A DNA stretch of 64,000 bases from Parvibaculum sp963975745 (GCF_963975745.1 NZ_CAXBIB010000017.1:1-64000), one strand, 5' to 3'. Counted from the stretch's first letter, positions 37,256 through 45,930 are shown. Notes: generated by a model from the letters alone, not told the origin. Translations and numbers: made by a program.

Positions 37256-37831
37256 ATGTACGAAGCGGTCGCAGACCCTTATTGCTACCCCGGGACGAAC
37301 GTCCTCAAGAATATTCCCGGCCTGCGCAGGCAAGCCGCGCTCGATGCGTTCGAGACAGCAAGTACGACGCAACGCGCCGATGAACCCCTGCCTTCAGGTC
37401 GGCTGAGCGTCACGCATTACCGCGCACTTCATCACCACCTGTTTCAGGATGTCTATGCCTGGGCCGGCAAGCTCCGAACTGTCCGCATATCCAAAGACGG
37501 CAGCGCTTTCTGCTATCCCGAAAACATTCAGCGGGAAATGTCCGCGCTCTTCGACGATCTGAAAAAGCAGCGCTATTTTCGCGATCTGACAGCAAACGGC
37601 TTTGCGAAAGCGGCGACGACGTTTCTCGCAACGCTGAACGCCATCCATCCCTTTCGCGAGGGCAATGGCCGCACGCAGGCGGCCTTCCTGGCGCTCATCG
37701 CCGATCAGGCCGGTCATCCGATCGATCTGCAAAGGCTTGAGCCGGAAATATTCCTGAAGGCGATGATCGCGAGCTTTCACGGCAATGAGAAACCGCTGCT
37801 CCGGCACATTCAGAGACTCATCGCGTCGTAA
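37256..37831 (+). CDS. fic: Fic family protein adenylyltransferase (toxin)
   Basis: 191 residues. The catalytic motif HPFREGNGRTQ (His131 to Gln141) is complete, with the base His, the metal-binding Glu and the two phosphate-contacting Gly/Arg. Upstream, DPYCYPGTNVLKN and FCYPENIQREM form the N-terminal region and flap of Fic proteins, and QDVYAWAGKLRTVRISK is the family's conserved helix-strand. The enzyme should AMPylate a protein target; bacterial homologues with VbhA/FicA antitoxins modify gyrase and topoisomerase IV. It lies right after its antitoxin and 84 bp before a tRNA gene. Confidence 0.92.
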   Translation: MYEAVADPYCYPGTNVLKNIPGLRRQAALDAFETASTTQRADEPLPSGRLSVTHYRALHHHLFQDVYAWAGKLRTVRISKDGSAFCYPENIQREMSALFDDLKKQRYFRDLTANGFAKAATTFLATLNAIHPFREGNGRTQAAFLALIADQAGHPIDLQRLEPEIFLKAMIASFHGNEKPLLRHIQRLIAS

Positions 37832-37915
37832 AGCCAATTGCATCCGCGGTCCGGGGAACTCACGGAATTTCCCTTTTATAGAAACTTTCAAAAATATCGT
37901 ACGTCATTGGAAAAA

Positions 37916-37992
37916 TGGTGCGCCCGGAACGATTCGAACGTCCGACCCTCAGATTCGTAGTCTGATGCTCTATCCAGCTGAGCTACGGGCGC
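37916..37992 (-). tRNA. tRNA-Arg (anticodon ACG)
   Basis: A 77-nt cloverleaf on the minus strand. The acceptor arms GCGCCCG (37992-37986) and CGGGCGC (37926-37920) pair fully. The D-arm contains GCTCAGCTGGATAGAGC, the anticodon stem TCAGA/TCTGA encloses CTACGAA (anticodon ACG), and the T-arm has GTTCGAATC. The discriminator A and an encoded CCA (37916-37918) end the gene. A run of T follows on the transcribed strand. Confidence 0.97.
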
Positions 37993-38118
37993 GCCGGCAC
38001 TTCATGGGGGCAGGCTCGAAAGCGGCACCCCGAAGGCGGCTCCCTCTTAAAGCTTCGGGCGCGCGAAGGCAAGGGTTTCGCGGGTTTGGCCGAGAGGCCC
38101 GGATCGGCGAGAGGTCCA

Positions 38119-38176
38119 GCCCCCGCCCCGAAAAATTCTGCGAATTTTTCGACCCGCCCCCCAGGGGCGGGTGGGA
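38119..38176. repeat. Dispersed double-hairpin repeat (family C), copy 1
   Basis: CGAAAAATTC-TGC-GAATTTTTCG (38129-38151) is directly followed by ACCCGCCCC-CCA-GGGGCGGGT (38152-38172); both stems are perfect. A second copy lies near 39331-39381. It sits past the 3' end of the P1 peptidase gene, where the AT/GC twin hairpins could end transcription in either direction. Confidence 0.75.
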
Positions 38177-38211
38177 AGCACCCGAAAGCCGGCGAGAAAC
38201 AAACTCAGCCG

Positions 38212-39243
38212 TTAAAGGCCGTGGAGATCGCGGAAGGAACGGATTTCGCCCAGGGTTTCGGCCTCCCAGAGCGCGCGGGCGACGGCGCGGGCGACGCAAT
38301 CGGCGGCGATGGCGCCAAGCGCCGCGACAGCCATGTGACGCGGGCCGTCGGGCAGCGGCTGGCGGGCGGTCGCCAGGGTGAAGATCGCGTCGCCATCGAC
38401 CGGGCTGTGGACCGGTCTTATGGCGCGGGCATATCCGTCCTGCGCCATGATGGCGAGGCGACGGCATTCGGCCGGCGTCAGGTCGGCATTGGTGGCGACG
38501 ACGCCGATGGCGGTGTTGCCGCCGGGGGCGGCGCCGGCCTTGGTGCCGGCAAAGGGATCGCGGGCGGCAAGGCCCTCGCCCGCCGGCCCGCCAAGGCCGC
38601 CGAACTCGCCCTCCATTTCAAGATGCCCGGCCCAGAAGCGCGCCTCGCCCGGCACGACTGCCGCGCCGAAGGGATTGGCGGCCACCAGGGCACCGACGGC
38701 GAGGCCGTTTTCGGCGACGGCGGAAGCCGAGCCGAGGCCGCCCTTGTATTGTCCGGCGATGGCGCCGAGACCGGCGCCGGCATTGCCGAGGCGGAAGGTG
38801 CCGGCTGCCGCTTCGCAGGCGGCGCGGCCGAGCGCGCCATAGGGCGGCGCCTCGCCCCAGGCCTTGTCGCCGCCATTGGCCAGATCGAAGAGGATCGCGG
38901 CCGGGACGATGGGCGAGACCAGCGGGCTTGCGCCGACGCGGTAGCCGCGGCCGCGCGCACCGAGCCAGGCGGCAACGCCCGAGGCCGCTTCGAGGCCCCA
39001 GGACGAGCCGCCCGAAAGGACCACCGCATCGACCGCATCGACCAGGCAGACCGCATCGAGCAGGTCGGTCTCGCGCGTGCCGGGGCCGCCGCCGCGGATA
39101 TCGCCGCCGGCGGTCGCCCGCGGTTCGGGCAGGACGACCGTGACGCCGGTGCGGGCGGCTGCATCTTCTGCATTGCCGACCGAAATGCCCGCAACATCGG
39201 TGATCAGGTTCAACGGGCCTTTGCGGATGGTGCCGAAGTGCAT
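38212..39243 (-). CDS. P1 (S58) family peptidase, DmpA/NylC-like
   Basis: A 343-residue Ntn-like hydrolase. The fold signatures DVAGISVGNAED, VTVVLPE, LSGGSSWGLEAASGV and GRVGASPLVSPIVPAAILFD-type segments match the DmpA/P1 family. The expected self-cleavage site is Asn243-Thr244 in GGNTAIGVVATNADLT, giving alpha and beta chains with Thr244 as nucleophile; NylC cleaves between Asn and Thr in the same way. The family includes aminopeptidases and nylon-oligomer hydrolases. No signal peptide is seen. ATG 39243 has GGAAGGT upstream. It is divergent from the gamma-glutamyltransferase gene. Confidence 0.9.
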   Translation of the reverse strand: MHFGTIRKGPLNLITDVAGISVGNAEDAAARTGVTVVLPEPRATAGGDIRGGGPGTRETDLLDAVCLVDAVDAVVLSGGSSWGLEAASGVAAWLGARGRGYRVGASPLVSPIVPAAILFDLANGGDKAWGEAPPYGALGRAACEAAAGTFRLGNAGAGLGAIAGQYKGGLGSASAVAENGLAVGALVAANPFGAAVVPGEARFWAGHLEMEGEFGGLGGPAGEGLAARDPFAGTKAGAAPGGNTAIGVVATNADLTPAECRRLAIMAQDGYARAIRPVHSPVDGDAIFTLATARQPLPDGPRHMAVAALGAIAADCVARAVARALWEAETLGEIRSFRDLHGL

Positions 39244-39330
39244 ATGTGTGACCTTCCGGTTTGTGGTCTGCTCAATTCATATATCCTATTTGCGGGAGAG
39301 ACCCTTTCTTTCCCCCGCGCCCCCGCCCCG

Positions 39331-39381
39331 GAAAATTCCCGCCGATAGCGTGAATTTTTCGACCCGCCCCCAGGGGCGGGT
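39331..39381. repeat. Dispersed double-hairpin repeat (family C), copy 2
   Basis: GAAAATTC and GAATTTTTC arms are separated by a longer loop than in copy 1. They are followed by the identical ACCCGCCCC/GGGGCGGGT stem (39362-39370 and 39373-39381). It lies in the divergent gap between the P1 peptidase and gamma-glutamyltransferase genes, 45 bp before the latter's ATG. Confidence 0.75.
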
Positions 39382-39426
39382 GGGCCCTTTCATCCAGGCC
39401 GGAGTCATGCAGGAGGCAACACAATC

Positions 39427-41160
39427 ATGAAATTCACCCGTATCGCTCCGACACTGTCGGCGGCCGCCGCGCTGTTGCTTCTCGTTGCCGTGGCCGCGAT
39501 CGCGCTTTTCGGGCGGACGGGCGCGCAGGCTTTCATGGTGGCGAGCGCGAGCCCCGATGCGAGCGCGGCCGGCATTGAAATTCTCGAAGCGGGCGGCAGC
39601 GCCGTCGATGCGGCGATTGCGGTGCAGGCGGTGCTGTCGCTCGTGGAACCGGAATCGTCGGGTCTCGCGGGCGGCGCCTTCCTGCTGCATTACGACAAGC
39701 GCACAGGCGCGCTCGATGCCTGGGACGGGCGCGAGACCGCGCCGATGGCGGCCCAACCCGAACTCTTTCTCGGCGACGACGGGCAGCCGCTCGATTTTCT
39801 TTCCGCCATGGTCAGCGGGCGTTCGGTCGGGACGCCCGGCGTGGTGCGGATGATGTGGGAGGCGCATCGCGAATACGGGGTGCTCGACTGGGCCGATCTC
39901 TTCGTGCCGGCGATCCGGCTGGCCGAAGACGGCTTTGCCGTGGCGCCGAAACTCGCACAGGCGATCGCGCGCGATCCGGTGCTCAAGCAGATGCCGGTGG
40001 CGCAGGATTATTTCTTCCGGCGCGCGGCAGACGGCACGCGGCGGCCGGTCGGCGAAGGCGAGATGCTGACCAATCCCGATTATGCGGCGACGCTGCGCGC
40101 GATCGCGGCGCAGGGCGCCGACGGTTTCTACAAGGGCGCGGTGGCGGAAGCGATCGTCGATGCGGTGCAGAACGCGCCGGCGCGGCCGGGCACGCTGTCG
40201 CTCGACGACTTCGCCGCCTATCAGGCGGTCAAGCGCGAAGCGGTCTGCGCGCCCTATCGGCGCTACCGCGTCTGCTCGATGCCGCCGCCGACCTCGGGCG
40301 GGCTGACGCTCTTACAGATTCTCGGCATTCTCGAGAATTACGATCTCGCCGGCATGGGGCCGATGACCGCGACCGCGGTGCATTTCATCGCCGAGGCCGA
40401 GAAACTCGCCTATGCGGATCGCGACTTCTATATCGGCGATCCCGATTTCGTCGAGGTGCCGCAGGCGGCGATGCTCGACCGCGCCTATCTGAAGACGCGG
40501 GCCGAGGAGATCGATGCCAGCCGGACGATGGGCAAGGCCCTGCCGGGCGTGCCGCCGGCGCAGATCCGCGGCGAATGGCGCGCCGGGCTTTCGCCGGAAC
40601 GCGCCTCGACGACGCATTTCAGCATTGTCGACGGGCGCGGCAATGTCGTCTCGATGACCTCGTCGGTCGAGGGGCCGTTCGGCGCGCATCTGATGGCGGG
40701 CGGGATGATGCTCAACAACCAGCTTACCGATTTCTCCTTCGTGCCGGAGGAAGACGGCCGCATGGTCGCCAATGCGGTTCAGCCCGGCAAGCGGCCGCGC
40801 TCGTCGATGACGCCGGTGATCGTGTTCGACGCCGATGACAACTTCGTTCTCGCCATCGGCTCGCCCGGCGGGCCGCGCATCATCGGCTATGTGGCCAAGA
40901 CGCTGATCGCGCTGATCGACTGGGAGATGGGCATGGAAGAGGCGGTGGCACTGCCGCATTTTCTCGACCGCAACGGCGCGCTGGAGATCGAAGAGGGCAG
41001 CACGCTCGAAGCGCTGATCCCGGTACTCGAGCAGCTCGGCCACAGGATCGAGGTGCGTACACTGACCAGCGGACTGCACGGGATCGCGGCGACGGCACAG
41101 GGGCTCGACGGCGCCGCCGATCCGCGCCGCGACGGCAATGTGATCAGCGGCCAGCGCTAG
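39427..41160 (+). CDS. ggt: Gamma-glutamyltransferase
   Basis: 577 residues. An N-terminal hydrophobic segment (about residues 8-30) acts as signal peptide or anchor, so the enzyme is periplasmic. GIEILEAGGSAVDAAIAVQ and GLAGGAFLLHYD are the classic N-terminal signatures. The self-processing nucleophile is Thr395 in ASTTHFSIVD, and GSPGGPRII is the C-terminal glycine-rich loop. It cleaves gamma-glutamyl bonds of glutathione and transfers or hydrolyses the glutamyl group. ATG 39427 has GGAGGCA upstream. Its 3' end overlaps the convergent sensor kinase gene by 17 bp. Confidence 0.95.
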   Translation: MKFTRIAPTLSAAAALLLLVAVAAIALFGRTGAQAFMVASASPDASAAGIEILEAGGSAVDAAIAVQAVLSLVEPESSGLAGGAFLLHYDKRTGALDAWDGRETAPMAAQPELFLGDDGQPLDFLSAMVSGRSVGTPGVVRMMWEAHREYGVLDWADLFVPAIRLAEDGFAVAPKLAQAIARDPVLKQMPVAQDYFFRRAADGTRRPVGEGEMLTNPDYAATLRAIAAQGADGFYKGAVAEAIVDAVQNAPARPGTLSLDDFAAYQAVKREAVCAPYRRYRVCSMPPPTSGGLTLLQILGILENYDLAGMGPMTATAVHFIAEAEKLAYADRDFYIGDPDFVEVPQAAMLDRAYLKTRAEEIDASRTMGKALPGVPPAQIRGEWRAGLSPERASTTHFSIVDGRGNVVSMTSSVEGPFGAHLMAGGMMLNNQLTDFSFVPEEDGRMVANAVQPGKRPRSSMTPVIVFDADDNFVLAIGSPGGPRIIGYVAKTLIALIDWEMGMEEAVALPHFLDRNGALEIEEGSTLEALIPVLEQLGHRIEVRTLTSGLHGIAATAQGLDGAADPRRDGNVISGQR

Positions 41161-42634
41161 GCGGTTCGCCGGGCTCCTCGCAGGCCGCCAACGCGCCGCC
41201 GGTGTCGGGCATGCAGAAACGGAAATGCGTGCCCGCGGGGCCGCTGTCGACAAGCTCGATATGGCCGCCATGCGCGCGCACCAGCTCGGCGACAATGGCC
41301 AGGCCGAGACCGCTGCCGCCAGCGCGCACGCCGCCCGAAAAGGGCTCGAAGAGATGGGCGCGGGCCTTTTCGGGCAGGCCGGGGCCGGTGTCGACAATAT
41401 CGATATGCACATGATCTCCGGCGCGGTGGGCGTCGATGCGGATCTCGCCGCCCTTGCCGCTTTCGGCCAGCGCCTGGGCCGCGTTGCGGGTCAGGTTCAG
41501 CAGGATGCGGAACAGATGATCGGGATCGGCATCGATCTCGAGATCGGGCGCGACACGGTTGTGCCAGCGGATGTCTTCGCTTTCGGGCCAGGCGGCTTCG
41601 GCGACCTCGTCGATCAGGCCGGCCAGCGCGAGGCGGGCCAGACGCGGCGGCGCTTCCTCGGCACGGCCGAATTTCAGCGTGTTGGCGCAGAGATCGATCG
41701 CGCGGTCGATCGAGGCGAAGAGACGCGGCGCCAGATGCTGCACCATCGGATCGTCGATCGCGCCGATGCGGTCGGACATCAACTGGGCGCTGGCCAGGAT
41801 GTTGCGCAGGTCGTGATTGATCTTGCTGACGGCGCCGCCGAGCGCGGCCAGATGCGCCTTCTGGCTCAACGTGGCGCGGATCTCCTTCTGCATCAGCGCC
41901 AGTTCGCGTTCGGCGATTCCGATCTCGTCGGCGCGGCCGGAGGGCGCCATGACGCGGCGCGCGTCTTCCGGATCCTGGCGGAAGGCGACCATGTTGCCGG
42001 TGATGCGGCGCATCGGGCGGACCAGCACGAAATGGAGCGCGGTGAAGACCAGACCGGCGGTGATGATCGAGATCACCAGCGAGAGCAGGAAGATGTTCCT
42101 GCCATAGTCCAGCATGGCGTAGCGCAGCGGCGTTTCGTCGAAGACGATCTCGATCGACTCGCCGGCGCCGAAACGCGGATTGCCGGTGACCAGCACGACG
42201 CGGCCGTCGCCAGCCAGCAGCGTTTCGAAGGCGTCCATGATCAGCGTCATCGCCATGGCGCCGCGCAGGTCGAAGCTGGTGTCGACGGTGGGCGGCATCT
42301 CCTCGCTCAGCACCAGGCGGCGCGCCTCGTCGCGATGCAGCGCGACAGCATAGACCTGGGCGTTCTTCAGCAGTTCCTCGCGCAGGGCCGGCGAAACCAT
42401 GTTGTCGGGCCGCGCCTCGAGCGCCAGCGAGGCGATCTGCGCGGCGGCGAGGCGCTGTTCGAGCCAGGTCAGGCGGAAATTGGCGATCGAGGGAACGAAG
42501 ATCAGCACTTCGGCCAGCATCACGAAGAGGACCGTCAGCACCAGCAGGCGGCGCGACAGGCTTTCGCGCAAGGGCCGCGCCAGACGCGCCAAGCCGCCTT
42601 CCGCGCCGCCGTCCTTCTCCGCCGTCGCTCTCAT
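41144..42634 (-). CDS. Sensor histidine kinase
   Basis: 496 residues. TM helices at about 29-50 and 181-205 flank a periplasmic sensor domain of about 130 residues. A HAMP domain (RPMRRITGNMVAFRQDPEDA) follows. The phosphoacceptor is His274 in KINHDLRNILA, a divergent H-box that starts HDLRN. The HATPase domain has NLTRNAAQAL (N box), DTGPGLP (G1) and GGSGLGLAI (G2). No response regulator gene is adjacent, so it is an orphan kinase. The start at ATG 42634 has CAGGG upstream. It lies 31 bp after the FAD oxidoreductase gene on the same strand and may be the last gene of that operon. Confidence 0.9.
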   Translation of the reverse strand: MRATAEKDGGAEGGLARLARPLRESLSRRLLVLTVLFVMLAEVLIFVPSIANFRLTWLEQRLAAAQIASLALEARPDNMVSPALREELLKNAQVYAVALHRDEARRLVLSEEMPPTVDTSFDLRGAMAMTLIMDAFETLLAGDGRVVLVTGNPRFGAGESIEIVFDETPLRYAMLDYGRNIFLLSLVISIITAGLVFTALHFVLVRPMRRITGNMVAFRQDPEDARRVMAPSGRADEIGIAERELALMQKEIRATLSQKAHLAALGGAVSKINHDLRNILASAQLMSDRIGAIDDPMVQHLAPRLFASIDRAIDLCANTLKFGRAEEAPPRLARLALAGLIDEVAEAAWPESEDIRWHNRVAPDLEIDADPDHLFRILLNLTRNAAQALAESGKGGEIRIDAHRAGDHVHIDIVDTGPGLPEKARAHLFEPFSGGVRAGGSGLGLAIVAELVRAHGGHIELVDSGPAGTHFRFCMPDTGGALAACEEPGEPPSAGR

Positions 42635-42665
42635 GCTCGCCATCCCTGCCGTCCCGCAGGCCAGC

Positions 42666-44090
42666 CTAGCCGAACAGTCCCAGAAAGCGCACCAGCATTC
42701 GCGTTTTCGGACTGTACAGCGTCGGCGTGTAATAGGAACCGGCGACGCGCTTGCCGACTTCCGAGAAGGTCGGATAGGGCGCGACGACACCGGCCATGGC
42801 CGAGAGCTTCAGCGCATGGGTCCGGGCCAGTACCCAGGGCAGGATCAGTTCGCCCGCATGGGCGCCGGCAATGGTGGCGCCCAGCACACGGGCATGGCTG
42901 TCGGTGACGACCTTGATGACGCCCTCGGTTTCGCGTTCGGCCTGGGCACGGTCGTTTTCGGCGAAGTGCCAGCGCAGGACGTTGATCTTCATGTGGCGCT
43001 CGCGGGCTTCCGCCTCGGTCTCGCCGACATGGGCAAGTTCCGGATCGGTGTAGGTGACCCAGGGGATCGAACTGTGATCGGCCCTGGCCGGCACGCGGAA
43101 CAGCGCGTTGCGGATGACGATGCCGGCGTGATAGCCGGCGACATGGGTGAACTGCAGTCCGCCCGCGACATCGCCGATACCGAAGATGCGCTTGTTGGAG
43201 GTGCGCAGGCGCTCATCGACGACGAGGCCCTTCGACGTGTAGTCGATGCCGGCCTTTTCGAGATCGAGCCCTTCGACATTGGGACGGCGGCCGGTCGCGA
43301 TCAGCAGATGCGAGCCCTCGATGTCGCGCGTCCTGCCCGCCACCTCGACCGTCACAACGACGCGTCCCTCTTCGCCCGCCACGCCCGCGACCTTCGCGCC
43401 CTCGACAATGTCGACGCCTTCGCGGCGGAGGCGATCGACGACAATCGCCGAAAGTTCCGGATCGTCGCGGCCGAAGACGCGCATGCCTTCGAGCACCGTC
43501 ACCTTCGCACCGAGGCGGCGATGGGCCTGCGCCATTTCCATGCCGATCGGTCCGCCGCCGACGACGATCAGATGCGCCGGGCATTCGGTATTCTCGAAGA
43601 TGTTCTCGTTGGTGAAGAAGGGCACCTTGTCGAGCCCGGGGATCGGCGGCACGGCGGCGCGCGAGCCGGTGGCGATCACGAAACGGCGGGCGGAAATCTC
43701 GGTGTCGCCGGCGATCACCGTTGCGCCGTCCTTGAAGCGGCCATGATCCTTGATGACGGTGACGCCCAGCGCCTCGAAACGGGCGACGGAATCGTTGGGC
43801 GCGATGGCCGCGATGACGTCATGGACATGCGCATGCACTTTCGCGAAATCGACTTTCGGCTTTACCGGCGTGACACCGAAGGGTGCGCCCGCGCCCATGC
43901 GGTAGGCCTGTCTGGCGGCAGCCAGCAGCGCCTTGGAGGGCACGCAGCCGGTATTGAGGCAGTCGCCGCCCATGGCATCGCGCTCGATCAGCACGGTCTT
44001 CGCGCCCATCTGCGCGGCGCCGGCCGCCACCGACAAGCCGCCCGAACCGGCCCCGATGATGCAGATATCCGCCTTGATCCGCTTCGCCAT
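42666..44090 (-). CDS. FAD-dependent pyridine nucleotide-disulfide oxidoreductase (MerA/Lpd-like)
   Basis: 474 residues. It has an FAD dinucleotide fold, CIIGAGSGGLSVAAGAAQMG. The redox-active disulfide is in GGDCLNTGCVPSKAL, the NAD(P) fold is VVGGGPIGMEMAQAHRRLG, and the second FAD motif is RIFGIGDVAGG. The C-terminal dimer interface reads APYPTFSE where true dihydrolipoamide dehydrogenases have H-P-T-x-x-E, so the usual base His is replaced by Tyr. This marks the group often fused or linked to TVP38/DedA membrane proteins, and its physiological substrate is unknown. It follows such a gene here. ATG 44090 has GAGGAAAAC upstream. Confidence 0.92.
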   Translation of the reverse strand: MAKRIKADICIIGAGSGGLSVAAGAAQMGAKTVLIERDAMGGDCLNTGCVPSKALLAAARQAYRMGAGAPFGVTPVKPKVDFAKVHAHVHDVIAAIAPNDSVARFEALGVTVIKDHGRFKDGATVIAGDTEISARRFVIATGSRAAVPPIPGLDKVPFFTNENIFENTECPAHLIVVGGGPIGMEMAQAHRRLGAKVTVLEGMRVFGRDDPELSAIVVDRLRREGVDIVEGAKVAGVAGEEGRVVVTVEVAGRTRDIEGSHLLIATGRRPNVEGLDLEKAGIDYTSKGLVVDERLRTSNKRIFGIGDVAGGLQFTHVAGYHAGIVIRNALFRVPARADHSSIPWVTYTDPELAHVGETEAEARERHMKINVLRWHFAENDRAQAERETEGVIKVVTDSHARVLGATIAGAHAGELILPWVLARTHALKLSAMAGVVAPYPTFSEVGKRVAGSYYTPTLYSPKTRMLVRFLGLFG

Positions 44091-44118
44091 GTTTTCCTCG
44101 AAATGTTTCAGACCGCGC

Positions 44119-44853
44119 TCAGGCTTTCGCCGCACCGGTCATGCGTTTGTAGATGACAGGCACCAGCGCCAGAACCGCCAGCGCCAGGACGGGACCGATG
44201 ATCTGCGGCTCGAAGAAGAGGCCGAGATCGGGATCGCGGCCGGCATCGAAGACCGCACCGAGACCGTTGCCCAGACTGGCATAGACGAAAGTGCCGGGAA
44301 TGATGCCGATGAAGGTGGCCGCAACATAGGTGCGCAAGGGCACACCGAGAAAGGCCGGGGCCAGATTGACCAGAAAGAAGGGAAAGACCGGCACCAGCCG
44401 CAGCACCAGCATGTAGTTGAAGGCATTTCTGCCGAAACCGGCTTCGAGCTTGCGCAGGCCCGGACCCGCCCTGGCGCGCAGCACGTCGCCCAGGGCCGTC
44501 TTCGCGGCCAGGAAGATCGCCGTCGCGCCGATCGTGGCGCCGACAACCGTCAGCGTGCCGCCGAGCCAGGTGCCGAAGAGAAAGCCGCCGGTCAGGGTGG
44601 CGACCAGCGCGGCGGGCAGCGAGAAGGCGACGATCGCGACATAGGCCAGCACATAGAGCAAGGCCGCCAGCAGCAGATGCTCGGCGACCAGCGCGCCCAG
44701 CGCCTGGCGGTTGTCGCGCAGCGTGTCGAGGGTCGCATAACGGTCGAGATCGAAGACGAAAAAGGCCACAAGGCCCGCCGCCAGCACCAGCAGCGGTGCG
44801 AGGCGGCGCAAGGCCAGGCCGCGCGCCGGGATTTCGGGAGGCGTTTCGGTCAT
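44119..44853 (-). CDS. TVP38/TMEM64 (VTT domain) inner-membrane protein
   Basis: 244 residues with five or six hydrophobic segments. The VTT/SNARE-associated core has FSLPAALVATLTGGFLFGTWLGG, then FGRNAFNYMLVLRLVPVFPFFLVN and FIGIIPGTFVYASLGNGLG. Relatives of DedA are implicated in lipid or small-molecule movement across the inner membrane. The start ATG overlaps the stop of the upstream DUF547 gene (ATGA), and the FAD oxidoreductase gene follows 28 bp later, so the three are one unit. Confidence 0.92.
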   Translation of the reverse strand: MTETPPEIPARGLALRRLAPLLVLAAGLVAFFVFDLDRYATLDTLRDNRQALGALVAEHLLLAALLYVLAYVAIVAFSLPAALVATLTGGFLFGTWLGGTLTVVGATIGATAIFLAAKTALGDVLRARAGPGLRKLEAGFGRNAFNYMLVLRLVPVFPFFLVNLAPAFLGVPLRTYVAATFIGIIPGTFVYASLGNGLGAVFDAGRDPDLGLFFEPQIIGPVLALAVLALVPVIYKRMTGAAKA

Positions 44854-45674
44854 TTCATTGTCTCCAGGCGGGCAGCGTCGTTGAGCGTCCAGTCATAGTC
44901 ATAAGACGACACGCGCGTGGCGCCGGCCAGCGCGTCGGCAAGTTCGGGCCCGGCATATTTGCGCAATTCGGCCAGAACCCCGGCCTCGGTGCCGCCGAAA
45001 TCCTTCCTGTACCAGTTGAAGATGCTCGACACGGTGAGACGGCCGCCACGGATATCGACGCCGCGCGGGCTGTTGATGTAGCGGCGGGCGGCCGTGTCGA
45101 GCATGGTATCGAGCGTCGCGGCCTCATAGGGTTCGGTGGCCAGGTCCGGACAGCTCCAGGAGGCGCAATTGACCGCGTAGTGAACGCGCGGATCGCCGAA
45201 ATCGGGCCGCAGGATGCCGTGCTCGATGTCGTCCAGCGAGAGGTCGCGGCCGGCGACGCGGACCAGTTTCCGGCCCCAGGGCCCGCGGGCAAAGAGACCC
45301 GGCGAGATCGAGATGTCGCGGATCGAGGCCACCGGATAGTGCTCGACGACGACCTGAACCGTCAGCGCATTGTAGAGATTGACCCAGAAGGCGAATTGTT
45401 CGTCGCGCGACAGCAGGGCCGGATCGATCGCCGCGAGGCTGTCGATATAGGCAGCGAGCGCCGCGCGGCCCTGCGCGCTGGCCTTGAGGCCGGCATAGTC
45501 GACGAAATGCGGCGCCGCACCGCCGTCCTCCGGCGGCGGCAGAACCAGCCAGTCCTGCAGCAGCGCGCCCCAGGGGCCGTGATCGGGCTTCATGGGCGTT
45601 TCCGCGCCGGCCGGCGGCAGTTGAACGGCAAAAAGGAACATAAAAAGAACAAAATGGCGGACTCTCCCGAACAT
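44850..45674 (-). CDS. DUF547 family secreted protein
   Basis: 274 residues. The N-terminal signal (MFGRVRHFVLFMFLFAVQLPP, ending near AGA) exports it. The DUF547 core is well preserved: DEQFAFWVNLYNALTVQVV, VRVAGRDLSLDDIEHGILRP, DPRVHYAVNCASWSCPDLATEP and SSIFNWYRKDF. The function of DUF547 is unknown; conserved Asn, His and Cys residues suggest an enzyme. It is the first gene of the operon with TVP38 and the FAD oxidoreductase, and diverges from rpmH. Confidence 0.9.
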   Translation of the reverse strand: MFGRVRHFVLFMFLFAVQLPPAGAETPMKPDHGPWGALLQDWLVLPPPEDGGAAPHFVDYAGLKASAQGRAALAAYIDSLAAIDPALLSRDEQFAFWVNLYNALTVQVVVEHYPVASIRDISISPGLFARGPWGRKLVRVAGRDLSLDDIEHGILRPDFGDPRVHYAVNCASWSCPDLATEPYEAATLDTMLDTAARRYINSPRGVDIRGGRLTVSSIFNWYRKDFGGTEAGVLAELRKYAGPELADALAGATRVSSYDYDWTLNDAARLETMK

Positions 45675-45792
45675 GGCGCTGATCCCCTGTGGCTGAGCGG
45701 CCGGACCATACGCGCAAAGCCGCGCGACGAAACGGGGGTATCACTCATTTGTGAGACATTGTCAGAGCGAGTGAAACAAGACCGGCCCGGCG

Positions 45793-45822
45793 TTGACTTG
45801 CGCGGGCCATATCGCTTATACA
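45793..45822 (+). promoter_or_regulatory. Sigma70-type promoter of rpmH
   Basis: TTGACT (45793-45798), an 18-bp spacer and TATACA (45817-45822) form a near-consensus promoter about 108 bp upstream of the rpmH start. It points into the rpmH-rnpA-yidC-engB-argB genes and is the best-matching promoter in the window. Confidence 0.75.
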
Positions 45823-45930
45823 CCCGCCTGACAGCCGTGAGGCGGCAACGCCTGCGGCTCTTGTTTTTATTGGCATTCGAGAGGCCGGCTCCCCTGAGCC
45901 GCCCGGTGCCGGATCTGCCGGAGAAGAGAC

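Noticed and set aside
37832..38211. Genomic island boundary at tRNA-Arg
   Set aside because: No integrase, no visible duplication of the tRNA 3' end and no compositional shift by eye. Only the Fic pair hints at transfer.
45675..45930. Origin of replication beside rpmH, as in gammaproteobacteria
   Set aside because: No DnaA-box cluster and no dnaA gene. Only a good rpmH promoter is seen.
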